This document shows positions 6,989 to 14,673 of a stretch of DNA of 64,000 nucleotides, piece after piece. Source of the stretch: RGIG5579 sp045541915 (GTDB lineage Bacteria; Bacillota; Clostridia; Oscillospirales; SIG627); contig JAZQJZ010000014.1 in the NCBI GenBank assembly GCA_045541915.1, forward strand, positions 1 to 64,000, written 5' to 3'. How positions within the stretch are numbered: position 1 is the first letter of the stretch; each line of letters opens with the position of its first letter. The notes beneath the pieces were generated by a model. That model saw nothing but the letters and a program-made list of their open reading frames with translations, had not been told where the DNA came from and ran no database searches. The translations under genes were made by a program, and so were the position numbers.

Positions 6989-7079
6989 CAGCGGGAGCTT
7001 GTATTACAGGCTGAGAGGAAGGTATGACCTTCGACCGAGAACCTGATTTGGATAATGCCAACGTAGGGATGCCTGATAC
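6989..7079 (+). promoter_or_regulatory. TPP riboswitch (THI box)
   Basis: Conserved TPP aptamer elements occur in order: GCGGGAGC, GGCTGAGA (about 7009-7016), a variable helix, GAACCTGAT (7039-7047) and GGATAATGCCAACGTAGGGA. The aptamer precedes an intrinsic terminator at 7109-7139 and the thiS start at 7161. Binding of thiamine pyrophosphate should therefore stop transcription of the whole thi operon. Confidence 0.95.
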
Positions 7080-7108
7080 AAGGATATTAGGAATAACGAA
7101 GACCACTC

Positions 7109-7139
7109 GGAAGTTACCAAATCGGTAGCTTCCTTTTTT
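7109..7139 (+). terminator. riboswitch expression-platform terminator
   Basis: GGAAGTTACC paired with GGTAGCTTCC around AAATC, followed by six T. It lies between the TPP aptamer and thiS and is the likely regulated terminator. Confidence 0.85.
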
Positions 7140-7160
7140 GTTGTTTTTGGAGGTGTTTTT

Positions 7161-7355
7161 ATGGTAAAGATCAACGGCGAAGAACTGAACATTGCAGGAA
7201 TGACGGTAGCGGAATACCTTGCAACTACAAATTATGATCCCAAGCGGATCGCAGTAGAGCGTAACGGAGATATTGTACCGAAAGCGCAGTATGGCGAAAC
7301 CGTTTTGAAAGACGGCGACAGCGTAGAGGTCGTCAGCTTTGTGGGAGGTGGTTAA
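7161..7355 (+). CDS. thiS: sulfur carrier protein ThiS
   Basis: This 64-residue ubiquitin-fold sulfur carrier ends in the Gly-Gly tail (VGGG) that is adenylated by ThiF and converted to a thiocarboxylate, the sulfur donor for the thiazole ring of thiamine. The start is ATG at 7161 with GGAGGTG upstream. It is the first gene after the TPP riboswitch. Its C-terminal codons contain the ribosome-binding site of thiF. Confidence 0.95.
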   Translation: MVKINGEELNIAGMTVAEYLATTNYDPKRIAVERNGDIVPKAQYGETVLKDGDSVEVVSFVGGG

Positions 7356-7992
7356 TCTGATTCCAACGAAAGATGAATGGAACAAGGCTTTGTGCGAGCG
7401 ACACGGTGAAGATGCACAAAAGAAGTTTTCAGCAGCTACGGTTGCTATCTGCGGTCTTGGCGGTCTCGGCTCAAATATCGCCATATCTCTTGCCCGTGCC
7501 GGCATTGGAAAACTGATCCTCATTGACTTTGATAAAGTGGATATTACAAATCTCCACCGTCAGCAGTACAAAGCAAATCAAATAGGTATGGTTAAGACTG
7601 ATGCACTATCTGATAATCTTAAAGAGATTGCACCGTATATTGACATTGAATCACATACCGTCTGTATTACAGATAACAATGCAGTAGAGCTTCTGAAAGA
7701 TGCTGATATCATCTGTGAAGCCTTTGATGATGCCGAATGCAAAGCGATGCTTACCAATCTTGTCCTTGAAGAAATGCCCGACAAATACTTTGTTGCCGCT
7801 TCCGGCATGGCAGGAATGGGCAGCGCAAACACCATCAAGACAAGAAAAATCACAAGCAAGTTTTATCTATGTGGCGACGAGAAAAGTGACGTGCAATCGG
7901 AAGGAAGTCTTGTTGTTTCCCGTGTAATGCTCTGTGCCGCGCATCAGGCACATACAGTCCTGCGTATTTTAGCAGAACAATTTGAAACTTAA
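7348..7992 (+). CDS. thiF: ThiS adenylyltransferase ThiF
   Basis: This is an E1-like enzyme that adenylates the C-terminus of ThiS. It shows the nucleotide-binding loop CGLGGLGSNIA, the conserved Asp in LIDFDKVDITNLHRQQY, and the ASGMAGMG segment. At about 210 residues it is the short clostridial type that lacks the C-terminal zinc/rhodanese part. The start is unusual. The only strong Shine-Dalgarno (GGGAGGTGG) overlaps the last codons of thiS, so the in-frame GTG at 7348 would lie inside it. CTG at 7357 or ATT at 7360, 6-9 nt downstream, fits the spacing better. The conventional GTG is listed; the stop is certain. Confidence 0.88.
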   Translation: MVNLIPTKDEWNKALCERHGEDAQKKFSAATVAICGLGGLGSNIAISLARAGIGKLILIDFDKVDITNLHRQQYKANQIGMVKTDALSDNLKEIAPYIDIESHTVCITDNNAVELLKDADIICEAFDDAECKAMLTNLVLEEMPDKYFVAASGMAGMGSANTIKTRKITSKFYLCGDEKSDVQSEGSLVVSRVMLCAAHQAHTVLRILAEQFET

Positions 7993-8011
7993 AGAAAGAA
8001 GGAAATATAAA

Positions 8012-8782
8012 ATGAACAACGATAAACTGATTATTGGCGGACACGAATTTAACTCCCGTTTTATTCTCGGCTCCGGTAAGTACTCTATGAAGCTGATTGA
8101 AGCCGCTATAAAGGATGCAGGGGCAGAGATCATCACCCTTGCAGTTCGCCGTGCAAACACCAAAGAACAAGAAAGCATCCTTGACTACATTCCTGAAGGT
8201 ATTACCTTGCTGCCCAACACCAGCGGTGCAAGAAATGCCGAAGAAGCAGTTCGCATTGCAAGACTTGCCCGTGAGCTTGGCTGCGGTAATTTTGTGAAAA
8301 TTGAGATTATGCGGGACTCCAAGTATCTGCTTCCCGACAATCAAGAAACCATTAAGGCAACCGAGATCCTTGCAAAAGAAGGCTTTGTAGTGATGCCGTA
8401 TATGTATCCCGATCTCAATGTTGCCCGTGACCTTGTGAATGCTGGTGCCGCTTCAGTAATGCCTCTTGCTTCTCCTATCGGCTCCAACAAAGGTCTTGCC
8501 ACAAAAGAATTTATTCAGATCCTTATTGATGAGATTGATCTGCCTATCATTGTAGATGCAGGCATCGGCAGACCTTCCCAGGCTTGCGAAGCAATGGAAA
8601 TGGGTGCAGCCGCTATTATGGCAAATACCGCCCTTGCAACTGCAGGTGACCTTCCTATGATGGCTTCCGCATTCAAGAATGCCATTGAAGCAGGACGTAA
8701 GGCATATCTTTCCGGTCTTGGCAGAGTGCTGACGAGAGGCGCATCTGCTTCCGATCCGCTGACTGGCTTCCTCAGAGATTAA
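8012..8782 (+). CDS. thiG: thiazole synthase ThiG
   Basis: A 256-residue TIM-barrel enzyme forming the thiazole phosphate from deoxyxylulose 5-phosphate, dehydroglycine and ThiS thiocarboxylate. Family segments are GSGKY, the barrel lysine in NFVKIEIM, the conserved PYMYPDLNVARDL, and the phosphate-binding VDAGIGRPSQA followed by GAAAIMANTA. ATG at 8012 has AGAAGGAAA upstream and replaces a longer in-frame TTG start. It lies 19 nt after thiF in the operon. Confidence 0.96.
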   Translation: MNNDKLIIGGHEFNSRFILGSGKYSMKLIEAAIKDAGAEIITLAVRRANTKEQESILDYIPEGITLLPNTSGARNAEEAVRIARLARELGCGNFVKIEIMRDSKYLLPDNQETIKATEILAKEGFVVMPYMYPDLNVARDLVNAGAASVMPLASPIGSNKGLATKEFIQILIDEIDLPIIVDAGIGRPSQACEAMEMGAAAIMANTALATAGDLPMMASAFKNAIEAGRKAYLSGLGRVLTRGASASDPLTGFLRD

Positions 8783-8792
8783 GGTGAAAGCT

Positions 8793-10046
8793 ATGGAAAA
8801 TCAATTTTTTGTAGACTCAAGGCATTTGTCGCCCGAAGCACTTGCAAAAAAACACAGACTCGAAACCGATCCTTCCTCACGAAAGAATCATATGGAATAT
8901 CTTCCGGGGATGGAAGTGATCGAATCGGATGTGTGCGCAAATGTGATGGCGCAGATGAACTCGTATGACTATTCAAAATACACCGCTGCTGATGTGAAAG
9001 CGGCTTTGGAGCACGACACCTGCTCGATTGAGGATTTTAAGGCACTTCTGTCGCCTGCGGCAGAGCCGTTCCTTGAGCAGATGGCACAGCGTGCACGACT
9101 TGAAACGAGCAAACACTTTGGAAACACTGTATATCTGTTCACTCCTCTTTACATAGCCAATTACTGTGAAAACTACTGTGTGTACTGCGGTTTTAACTGC
9201 TATAACCACATTAAGCGTATGAAACTGAGTATGGAACAGATTGAAAAAGAGATGAAGGTCATTGCCGACAGCGGTATGGAAGAAATTTTGATCCTTACCG
9301 GTGAAAGCAGAGGACAGAGCAATGTGGAATACATCGGTGAAGCCTGCAAGCTGGCAAGAAAATATTTCCGTATGGTCGGGCTTGAAATCTATCCCGTTAA
9401 TACCGATGAATACAAGTACCTTCACGAATGCGGTGCGGACTATGTGACCGTATTCCAAGAAACCTACGACACTGATAGATACGAACAACTTCACTTGCTC
9501 GGTCACAAGCGTGTTTGGCCGTACCGCTTTGATGCACAGGAACGTGCGCTTCGTGGCGGTATGCGAGGTGTTGCGTTTTCGGCTCTCCTTGGTCTGTCGG
9601 ACTTCCGCAAGGATGCTTTAGCAAGTGCATTGCACGTTTACTATTTGCAGAGAAAGTATCCCCACGCTGAAATGTCCCTGTCCTGCCCAAGACTCAGACC
9701 TATTATCAATAATGATAAGATCAACCCCTTGGATGTTCACGAAAAACAGCTTTGTCAGGTGCTTTGCGCTTACCGTATTTTCTTACCTTTTGTTGGTATC
9801 ACGGTGTCCTCCCGTGAGAGTGCCGAGTTTAGAAACGGTATTGTGAAGATTGCCGCTACCAAGGTTTCGGCAGGTGTTTCCACCGGCATTGGCGATCATG
9901 AAAGCAAATATACGGGCAAAGAAACGGACGACGTACAAGGCGACGAGCAGTTTGAAATTGATGATAACCGCAGCCTTGATAAAATGTACAAGGATATTGC
10001 CGAAGAAGGCTTACAGCCTGTCTTGAACGATTATCTATATGTGTGA
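8793..10046 (+). CDS. thiH: 2-iminoacetate synthase ThiH (radical SAM)
   Basis: A radical SAM enzyme that cleaves tyrosine to dehydroglycine and p-cresol for thiazole synthesis. The cluster motif CENYCVYC (CX3CX2C) lies near residue 125. The C-terminal ThiH/BATS domain contains VSSRESAEFR and SAGVSTGIG. At about 417 residues it is full length for the anaerobic form. ATG at 8793 is preferred over GTG at 8784 because AAGGTG (8781-8786) overlaps the latter. It needs strictly reducing conditions, consistent with an anaerobe. Confidence 0.96.
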   Translation: MENQFFVDSRHLSPEALAKKHRLETDPSSRKNHMEYLPGMEVIESDVCANVMAQMNSYDYSKYTAADVKAALEHDTCSIEDFKALLSPAAEPFLEQMAQRARLETSKHFGNTVYLFTPLYIANYCENYCVYCGFNCYNHIKRMKLSMEQIEKEMKVIADSGMEEILILTGESRGQSNVEYIGEACKLARKYFRMVGLEIYPVNTDEYKYLHECGADYVTVFQETYDTDRYEQLHLLGHKRVWPYRFDAQERALRGGMRGVAFSALLGLSDFRKDALASALHVYYLQRKYPHAEMSLSCPRLRPIINNDKINPLDVHEKQLCQVLCAYRIFLPFVGITVSSRESAEFRNGIVKIAATKVSAGVSTGIGDHESKYTGKETDDVQGDEQFEIDDNRSLDKMYKDIAEEGLQPVLNDYLYV

Positions 10047-10056
10047 GGTAAAGAGA

Positions 10057-10692
10057 ATGAAAAAGTTTGATCCAAGTTTATATTTTATAACCGATAGCAC
10101 GAACTACACCGAGGAGGAATTCCTTTTTCGTGTGGAACAAGCACTCAAAGGTGGTGTAACCCTTCTTCAGCTTCGTGAAAAGAACAAGAGTACACGTGAA
10201 TATATCCAGCTTGCTGAAAAGGTTCACGCCATCTCAAAGCGTTACAACGTGCCGCTGATTATTGATGACCGTGTAGACGTTGCTCTTGCCATTGATGCAG
10301 AAGGTGTTCACGTGGGAGCTGAGGATATGCCCATTTCAACCGCAAGAAAACTGATGGGCGATGATAAGATCGTTGGCGCAACAGCAAAGACAGTCCCTTG
10401 GGCAAAGGAAGCCTATGAGCAAGGCGCGGACTATCTCGGTGTGGGTGCCATCTATCCCACCACGACCAAGGTAAAAACTGTTCTGACGTCTACCGATACA
10501 CTTCGGGATATTTGCAACGCCGTTCCCATTCCTGCTAACGCCATCGGCGGTCTGAACAAAGACAACATTGACGTTCTTGCAGGCATCCCCATTGCTGGAA
10601 TTTGTGTAGTATCTGCCATTATGAAAGCGGATGATCCTAAAATGGCAGCAGAAGAATTGAAAGCAAGAGCGCAGGAGCTTGGCTTATGCTAA
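10057..10692 (+). CDS. thiE: thiamine-phosphate synthase ThiE
   Basis: Joins hydroxymethylpyrimidine pyrophosphate and thiazole phosphate into thiamine monophosphate. Recognised by GVTLLQLREKN, the IIDDRVDVALAIDAEGVHVG block, GATAKT and the pyrophosphate-binding YLGVGAIYPTTTK. It has 211 residues, normal for the family. ATG at 10057 has AGGTAAAGAGA upstream. The 3' end overlaps the HAD gene by 7 nt. Confidence 0.95.
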   Translation: MKKFDPSLYFITDSTNYTEEEFLFRVEQALKGGVTLLQLREKNKSTREYIQLAEKVHAISKRYNVPLIIDDRVDVALAIDAEGVHVGAEDMPISTARKLMGDDKIVGATAKTVPWAKEAYEQGADYLGVGAIYPTTTKVKTVLTSTDTLRDICNAVPIPANAIGGLNKDNIDVLAGIPIAGICVVSAIMKADDPKMAAEELKARAQELGLC

Positions 10693-11345
10693 AGGGAGCC
10701 ATCTTCGATTTTGACGGAACACTTTTCGACTCTATGTTCATTTGGGATACTGCAGGAGAAGACTATCTCCGGTCCATCGGCATAGAGCCAAGGGAAGATT
10801 TGCAAAAGGTATTGAAGCCAATGAGTCTTTTGCAATCTGCAACTCACATCCGTGAAAAGTATGTAATTCCGTTAACGGTCGAGGAAATTATGGACGGCAT
10901 TAACCGCACGGTAGAAGATTTTTACTTTCATACGGTACAACCCAAGGAAGGTGTAATGACATTCTTGAAACAGATGAAAGCGCAAGGAGTCAAAATGTGT
11001 ATCGCCACCGCAACAGACCGTTATCAAGTGGAAGCGGCATTAAATCGGTGCGGTATGGAATCTTTCTTTTCTGAAATCTTTACTTGCACCGATGTGGGAC
11101 ACGGCAAGGACGAGCCTATTATTTTCCAAAAGGCAATGGATTACCTTGGGACAACAAAGGCAAATACGTTCGTCTTTGAGGATGCTTATCACGCTGCCAA
11201 AACAGCAAAGGCTGATGGCTTTATAACCGTTGCCGTATATGATTCTCACGAGACGAAGCAAGCGGAACTACTCTCCATTTCCGATTGCTTTATTGAGAAC
11301 TTTACACAGACAGAACATTTTTTGAAGTTTGCTTACGGTTTATAA
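10686..11345 (+). CDS. HAD-superfamily phosphatase in thiamine operon
   Basis: A 219-residue beta-phosphoglucomutase-like HAD protein: motif I FDFDGTLFD at residues 7-15, motif II in CIATAT, and motif IV in FEDAYHAA. It is translationally coupled to thiE and sits before thiD. It may dephosphorylate thiamine monophosphate or a pathway intermediate (inference from position). HAD proteins of this type often act on several small phosphates, so the substrate is not fixed by sequence. Confidence 0.85.
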   Translation: MLKGAIFDFDGTLFDSMFIWDTAGEDYLRSIGIEPREDLQKVLKPMSLLQSATHIREKYVIPLTVEEIMDGINRTVEDFYFHTVQPKEGVMTFLKQMKAQGVKMCIATATDRYQVEAALNRCGMESFFSEIFTCTDVGHGKDEPIIFQKAMDYLGTTKANTFVFEDAYHAAKTAKADGFITVAVYDSHETKQAELLSISDCFIENFTQTEHFLKFAYGL

Positions 11346-11427
11346 CCGCAAGCTTCAAGCGGCAGATTGGGGGCACCACCTTCCGCCGCTATACAAAACG
11401 ATGCTGAAAAACGAAAGGAGTATTTTT

Positions 11428-12231
11428 ATGAAAATGAAAACAGCATTGACCATTGCAGGAAGTGACTGCAGTGGAGGCGCTGGTATTCAAGCAGATTTGA
11501 AAACAATGACGATGAATGGTGTTTATGCTATGAGTGCGATCACGGCGCTAACGGCACAGAACACGACCGGCGTAAGAGCAATTCAGGAGTCAACACCCGA
11601 CTTCCTGAGCAAACAATTAGATGCGGTATTCGAGGACATTTATCCCGATGCCGTAAAAATCGGTATGGTAGCTTCTTCGGAGCTGATTTGCGTAATTGCA
11701 GACAGGCTCAGCTACCATAAGGCAAAAAATGTGGTGGTAGATCCTGTTATGGTGGCAACCAGCGGCTCTTCTTTGATGAAGACCGATGCCGTGCAGACTT
11801 TAGTAGAGAAACTTCTGCCCATTGCAACCCTCGTTACGCCCAATATCCCCGAAGCACAGGTGCTTTCGGGAAAGACCATCGAAAGCCAAGAAGATATGCT
11901 TTCTGCGGCAAAATTTATCGGTGATACATACGGCTGTGCCGTTCTGCTCAAAGGCGGCCACAGCATCAACGATGCTAATGACCTTTTGTATGCAAACGGT
12001 GAAATGGTATGGTTTGAAGGTAAGCGTATCAACAATCCAAACACCCACGGCACGGGATGCACTCTGTCAAGTGCCATTGCTGCAAACCTCGCAAAAGGCA
12101 AAGATCTTGAGGCGTCTGTGCAGAGAGCGAAAGAATACATCTCTCTTGCACTTGCCGATATGCTTGATCTGGGGCAAGGGGCCGGACCTATGAACCATGC
12201 TTTTGATCTGACCGGTCAGTTTTCCAAATAA
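11428..12231 (+). CDS. thiD: hydroxymethylpyrimidine/phosphomethylpyrimidine kinase ThiD
   Basis: A ribokinase-fold kinase phosphorylating HMP and HMP-phosphate. AGSDCSGGAGIQADLKT lies at the N-terminus and the ATP/anion-hole motif HGTGCTLSSAIA near residue 210. It has 267 residues. ATG at 11428 follows AAAGGAG with 7-nt spacing; a longer open frame upstream lacks a ribosome site. The operon contains no thiC or thiM, so HMP must come from elsewhere in the genome or from salvage. The 82 nt before it contain an imperfect AGCGGC/GCCGCT inverted repeat. Confidence 0.95.
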   Translation: MKMKTALTIAGSDCSGGAGIQADLKTMTMNGVYAMSAITALTAQNTTGVRAIQESTPDFLSKQLDAVFEDIYPDAVKIGMVASSELICVIADRLSYHKAKNVVVDPVMVATSGSSLMKTDAVQTLVEKLLPIATLVTPNIPEAQVLSGKTIESQEDMLSAAKFIGDTYGCAVLLKGGHSINDANDLLYANGEMVWFEGKRINNPNTHGTGCTLSSAIAANLAKGKDLEASVQRAKEYISLALADMLDLGQGAGPMNHAFDLTGQFSK

Positions 12232-12249
12232 AAAAATGCTTGAAAGAAA

Positions 12250-12282
12250 GTCGCGCGTTCGAATCGCGCCGAATGCGCAAAA
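12250..12282 (+). pseudogene. tRNA 3'-end remnant (T-arm)
   Basis: GCGCG-TTCGAAT-CGCGC (12253-12269) is a perfect tRNA T-arm followed by a tail like the 3' half of an acceptor stem. No D-arm or anticodon arm precedes it, because thiD ends at 12231. It is a scar of a lost tRNA or of tRNA-targeted integration. Confidence 0.6.
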
Positions 12283-12283
12283 A

Positions 12284-12312
12284 AGCAGCAAGGATTTCCT
12301 TGCTGCTTTTTC
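12284..12312. terminator. terminator between thiD and GH2 gene
   Basis: AGCAGCAAGG/CCTTGCTGCT stem with loop ATTT, A-run on one side and T-run on the other. It serves the convergent thi operon and GH2 gene. Confidence 0.88.
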
Positions 12313-12313
12313 A

Positions 12314-14539
12314 TTATTTTCTCTTGATTCCGCGGAGAAGTTTTTCTAGAGTTTGAAATTGTTCTTCGCTAAAGTTGTTCTTAAAAGTTTTAATCTCGCG
12401 GGGAGTTTTAAGACCTATTTCAGAGCCTTGCCACTTCGCAAGACGTCCAACAGAGCAAAGTCTAACACCAAACTCCATAGACTCGTTGTTCATAATCCAA
12501 CCTTTTAAGATCTGCAAACAGTCCTCGTCATCGCAGAGAACCTTCAAGGTATCGCTACAACTATAACCCTCTTCGCCGTAGTCTGCATCTTCAGATTGCT
12601 CGATGAACCAGTTTCCGGCTTGCATTGCTGCGGCAATATCGGGAAGGTCATAGGCAGTGTTGTGTTCAGAAACTCCGTTTAGGAAGATCAGATCCTCAGC
12701 GCCATCTGCAACAGCCTTCAATTCGTTTCGACCGAGGTTTAAGGGAACGTTCTCAAAAACAACAAGATGATCTTCTGCTTTTTGGCAAGAGAATTTAGTA
12801 CCGTTCACAAAAAGGGTTACCTCATCGCAATTGGTATAAACATGAATGCTTCTTTCATTTGGTGCACGGTCTTCAAAGCGCCGGCCGGAAATGTGCACCA
12901 TCGGTTCTTTGGTCCAAAAAGCCTTGTAAATAAAGAAGGAGTCTTTTTTGGTTTTGCGATCAAAGGTGATCAGACCTTTGAAGTTTTGACCCTTAGCGCC
13001 GCCTTCATTTCTTTGATCTACCGCGAAATCGAACATATTCCACATATGCGTAGCCCAAAGATAAGGCCGTTTTGCAAACTCTTTCAGCATATGGTGGTGG
13101 TAAACACAGGCATACTCCTCCGTGTAATCGTGATTAAAAGGAGTGGCAGAATGCCAACAAATCAAGTTATCCACACCGTATTCGGAAATGCCGTAGGGTT
13201 TATCGGGATGCATCTTGTGAAAAGCGTCCATAGCAGGCCCGTTTTCTTCCAAAAGACCGCGGTACCAGCCGTAATAATTGTTGTAACTTACAAGATCGGT
13301 AATCTCGTTGTGGACACTTGTAAGTTCAGCTCTTGAAAGCTGAGCAACGGTAGTAGGACGACTGGGATCCAAGCGTTTGCATAATGCATTAAGATCACGA
13401 AGATTTTGCTGTTGTTCCTCGCATTCACCGCCAATGATAATTTCGTTACCGATACCCCAGAATAAAATGCTGGGATGATGGTAGTTTTGTGCAATCAGCT
13501 CTGTCATTTGGCTAATGGTATTCTCGTATGCTTCTTTTCCGGGAATGTGAGAGCTGATATATGGAATCTCTGCCCAAACTGCAAAGCCGGTCTTGTCGCA
13601 GAGATCGTAGAAATACTGATCGTGCTGATAGTGTGCAAGACGGATGGTATTGGCGCCAACCTCACGAATTAGATCAATATCTTCTTTGTGTTCTTTTTCG
13701 GAAATTGCCCATCCCATATCCTGTCTGTCTTGGTGGCGGCAAACACCGTGCAGAGGGGTAGATTTTCCATTTAGGAAAAAGCCATTTTCAGGGTCAACAT
13801 GATAGGAGCGGTAACCAAATGATGTGGATACCTCGTCCAAAACTTCTTCGCCCTTTACAAGCTTAACTCTTGCCAGATAGCAGTAGGGATCCTCCATGCC
13901 TTGCCAAAGGTGAGGTGACTGAACGATCAATTCGGTAAAACAATGGTCTTTTGCTGAAAAAAGATCTTTTGCAACAATGTTTTCTTCTCGATCCAAAAGC
14001 TCAACGATTACATCACACCCATCTGCACAAACAGGGAATACATCCACTCTTGTCATTCCGGAAGCGTAGGGCGTAACAAACACACCTTGAGATCCGTTTT
14101 TCATCAAATCGAAATGAGCATTTTCAACTTCTAAGAAATAAACGTTTCGATATAGTCCGCCGAAAAATGTAAAGTCGGCACGCTGGGGATAAATATTGCT
14201 GGGAGCATTACTAACCTTAACAGTTAAAACATTGTTTTCATGTTTAAGCGCCTTTGTTAATTCAAATCGGAAGGTTGAAAAGCCGCCTTTGTGGGAACCA
14301 AGCTCAATTCCGTTGCACCAAACTGTTGCAACGTGGTTTGCTGCTCGAAATTCAATATATTGGCGTTTTCCCTTTGTAGGATTGGGAAGGGGAATCTCGT
14401 AGGTGCATTCGCCGCGGTGATAATCGTTTCCGCCATCCTGGCCATCGAACGCGTTCCAGGTGTGGGGAAGCGAAATAATCTGTGGGTCTTCTCCGGCTTT
14501 GTTGAATTTTGCCTGAGAAAGGAGTTCATAGGTTCGCAT
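12314..14539 (-). CDS. glycoside hydrolase family 2 (beta-galactosidase-like)
   Basis: A 741-residue GH2 enzyme. An N-terminal sugar-binding jelly-roll (IEFRAANHVATVWCNG) and an immunoglobulin-like domain precede the TIM barrel, which starts at GFFLNGKSTPLHGV. The acid/base Glu is in WGIGNE and the nucleophile Glu in GISEYG. There is no signal peptide, so it should act on imported oligosaccharides in the cytoplasm. Beta-galactosidase is most likely, but beta-glucuronidase cannot be excluded. ATG at 14539 has GAGGAGATTT upstream and is preferred over several upstream ATGs. It appears monocistronic. Confidence 0.88.
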   Translation of the reverse strand: MRTYELLSQAKFNKAGEDPQIISLPHTWNAFDGQDGGNDYHRGECTYEIPLPNPTKGKRQYIEFRAANHVATVWCNGIELGSHKGGFSTFRFELTKALKHENNVLTVKVSNAPSNIYPQRADFTFFGGLYRNVYFLEVENAHFDLMKNGSQGVFVTPYASGMTRVDVFPVCADGCDVIVELLDREENIVAKDLFSAKDHCFTELIVQSPHLWQGMEDPYCYLARVKLVKGEEVLDEVSTSFGYRSYHVDPENGFFLNGKSTPLHGVCRHQDRQDMGWAISEKEHKEDIDLIREVGANTIRLAHYQHDQYFYDLCDKTGFAVWAEIPYISSHIPGKEAYENTISQMTELIAQNYHHPSILFWGIGNEIIIGGECEEQQQNLRDLNALCKRLDPSRPTTVAQLSRAELTSVHNEITDLVSYNNYYGWYRGLLEENGPAMDAFHKMHPDKPYGISEYGVDNLICWHSATPFNHDYTEEYACVYHHHMLKEFAKRPYLWATHMWNMFDFAVDQRNEGGAKGQNFKGLITFDRKTKKDSFFIYKAFWTKEPMVHISGRRFEDRAPNERSIHVYTNCDEVTLFVNGTKFSCQKAEDHLVVFENVPLNLGRNELKAVADGAEDLIFLNGVSEHNTAYDLPDIAAAMQAGNWFIEQSEDADYGEEGYSCSDTLKVLCDDEDCLQILKGWIMNNESMEFGVRLCSVGRLAKWQGSEIGLKTPREIKTFKNNFSEEQFQTLEKLLRGIKRK

Positions 14540-14570
14540 ATCAAATCTCCTCATATTTTTTGATATCACC

Positions 14571-14599
14571 ATCATACCATGTATTTTTAAAAAAAACAA
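14571..14599 (-). promoter_or_regulatory. GH2 promoter
   Basis: On the minus strand TTGTTT (14594-14599), a 17-nt spacer and TATGAT (14571-14576), about 32 nt before the start codon. Confidence 0.6.
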
Positions 14600-14630
14600 A
14601 GGTTAATCAAAATTTTCCATTATTTGCAAT

Positions 14631-14670
14631 AAAAAAGCACCTTTCCACGCATGAAAAGGTGCTTTTTAAA
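14631..14670. terminator. terminator of the oxaloacetate decarboxylase operon
   Basis: AAAAAGCACCTTT paired with AAAAGGTGCTTTTT around CCACGCATG, just after the oadA stop on the minus strand. Confidence 0.85.
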
Positions 14671-14673
14671 AAA

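Noticed and set aside
12767..13336. Plus-strand 189-codon frame inside the GH2 gene
   Set aside because: It lies wholly opposite the GH2 catalytic domain, whose motifs are conserved, and has no ribosome site.
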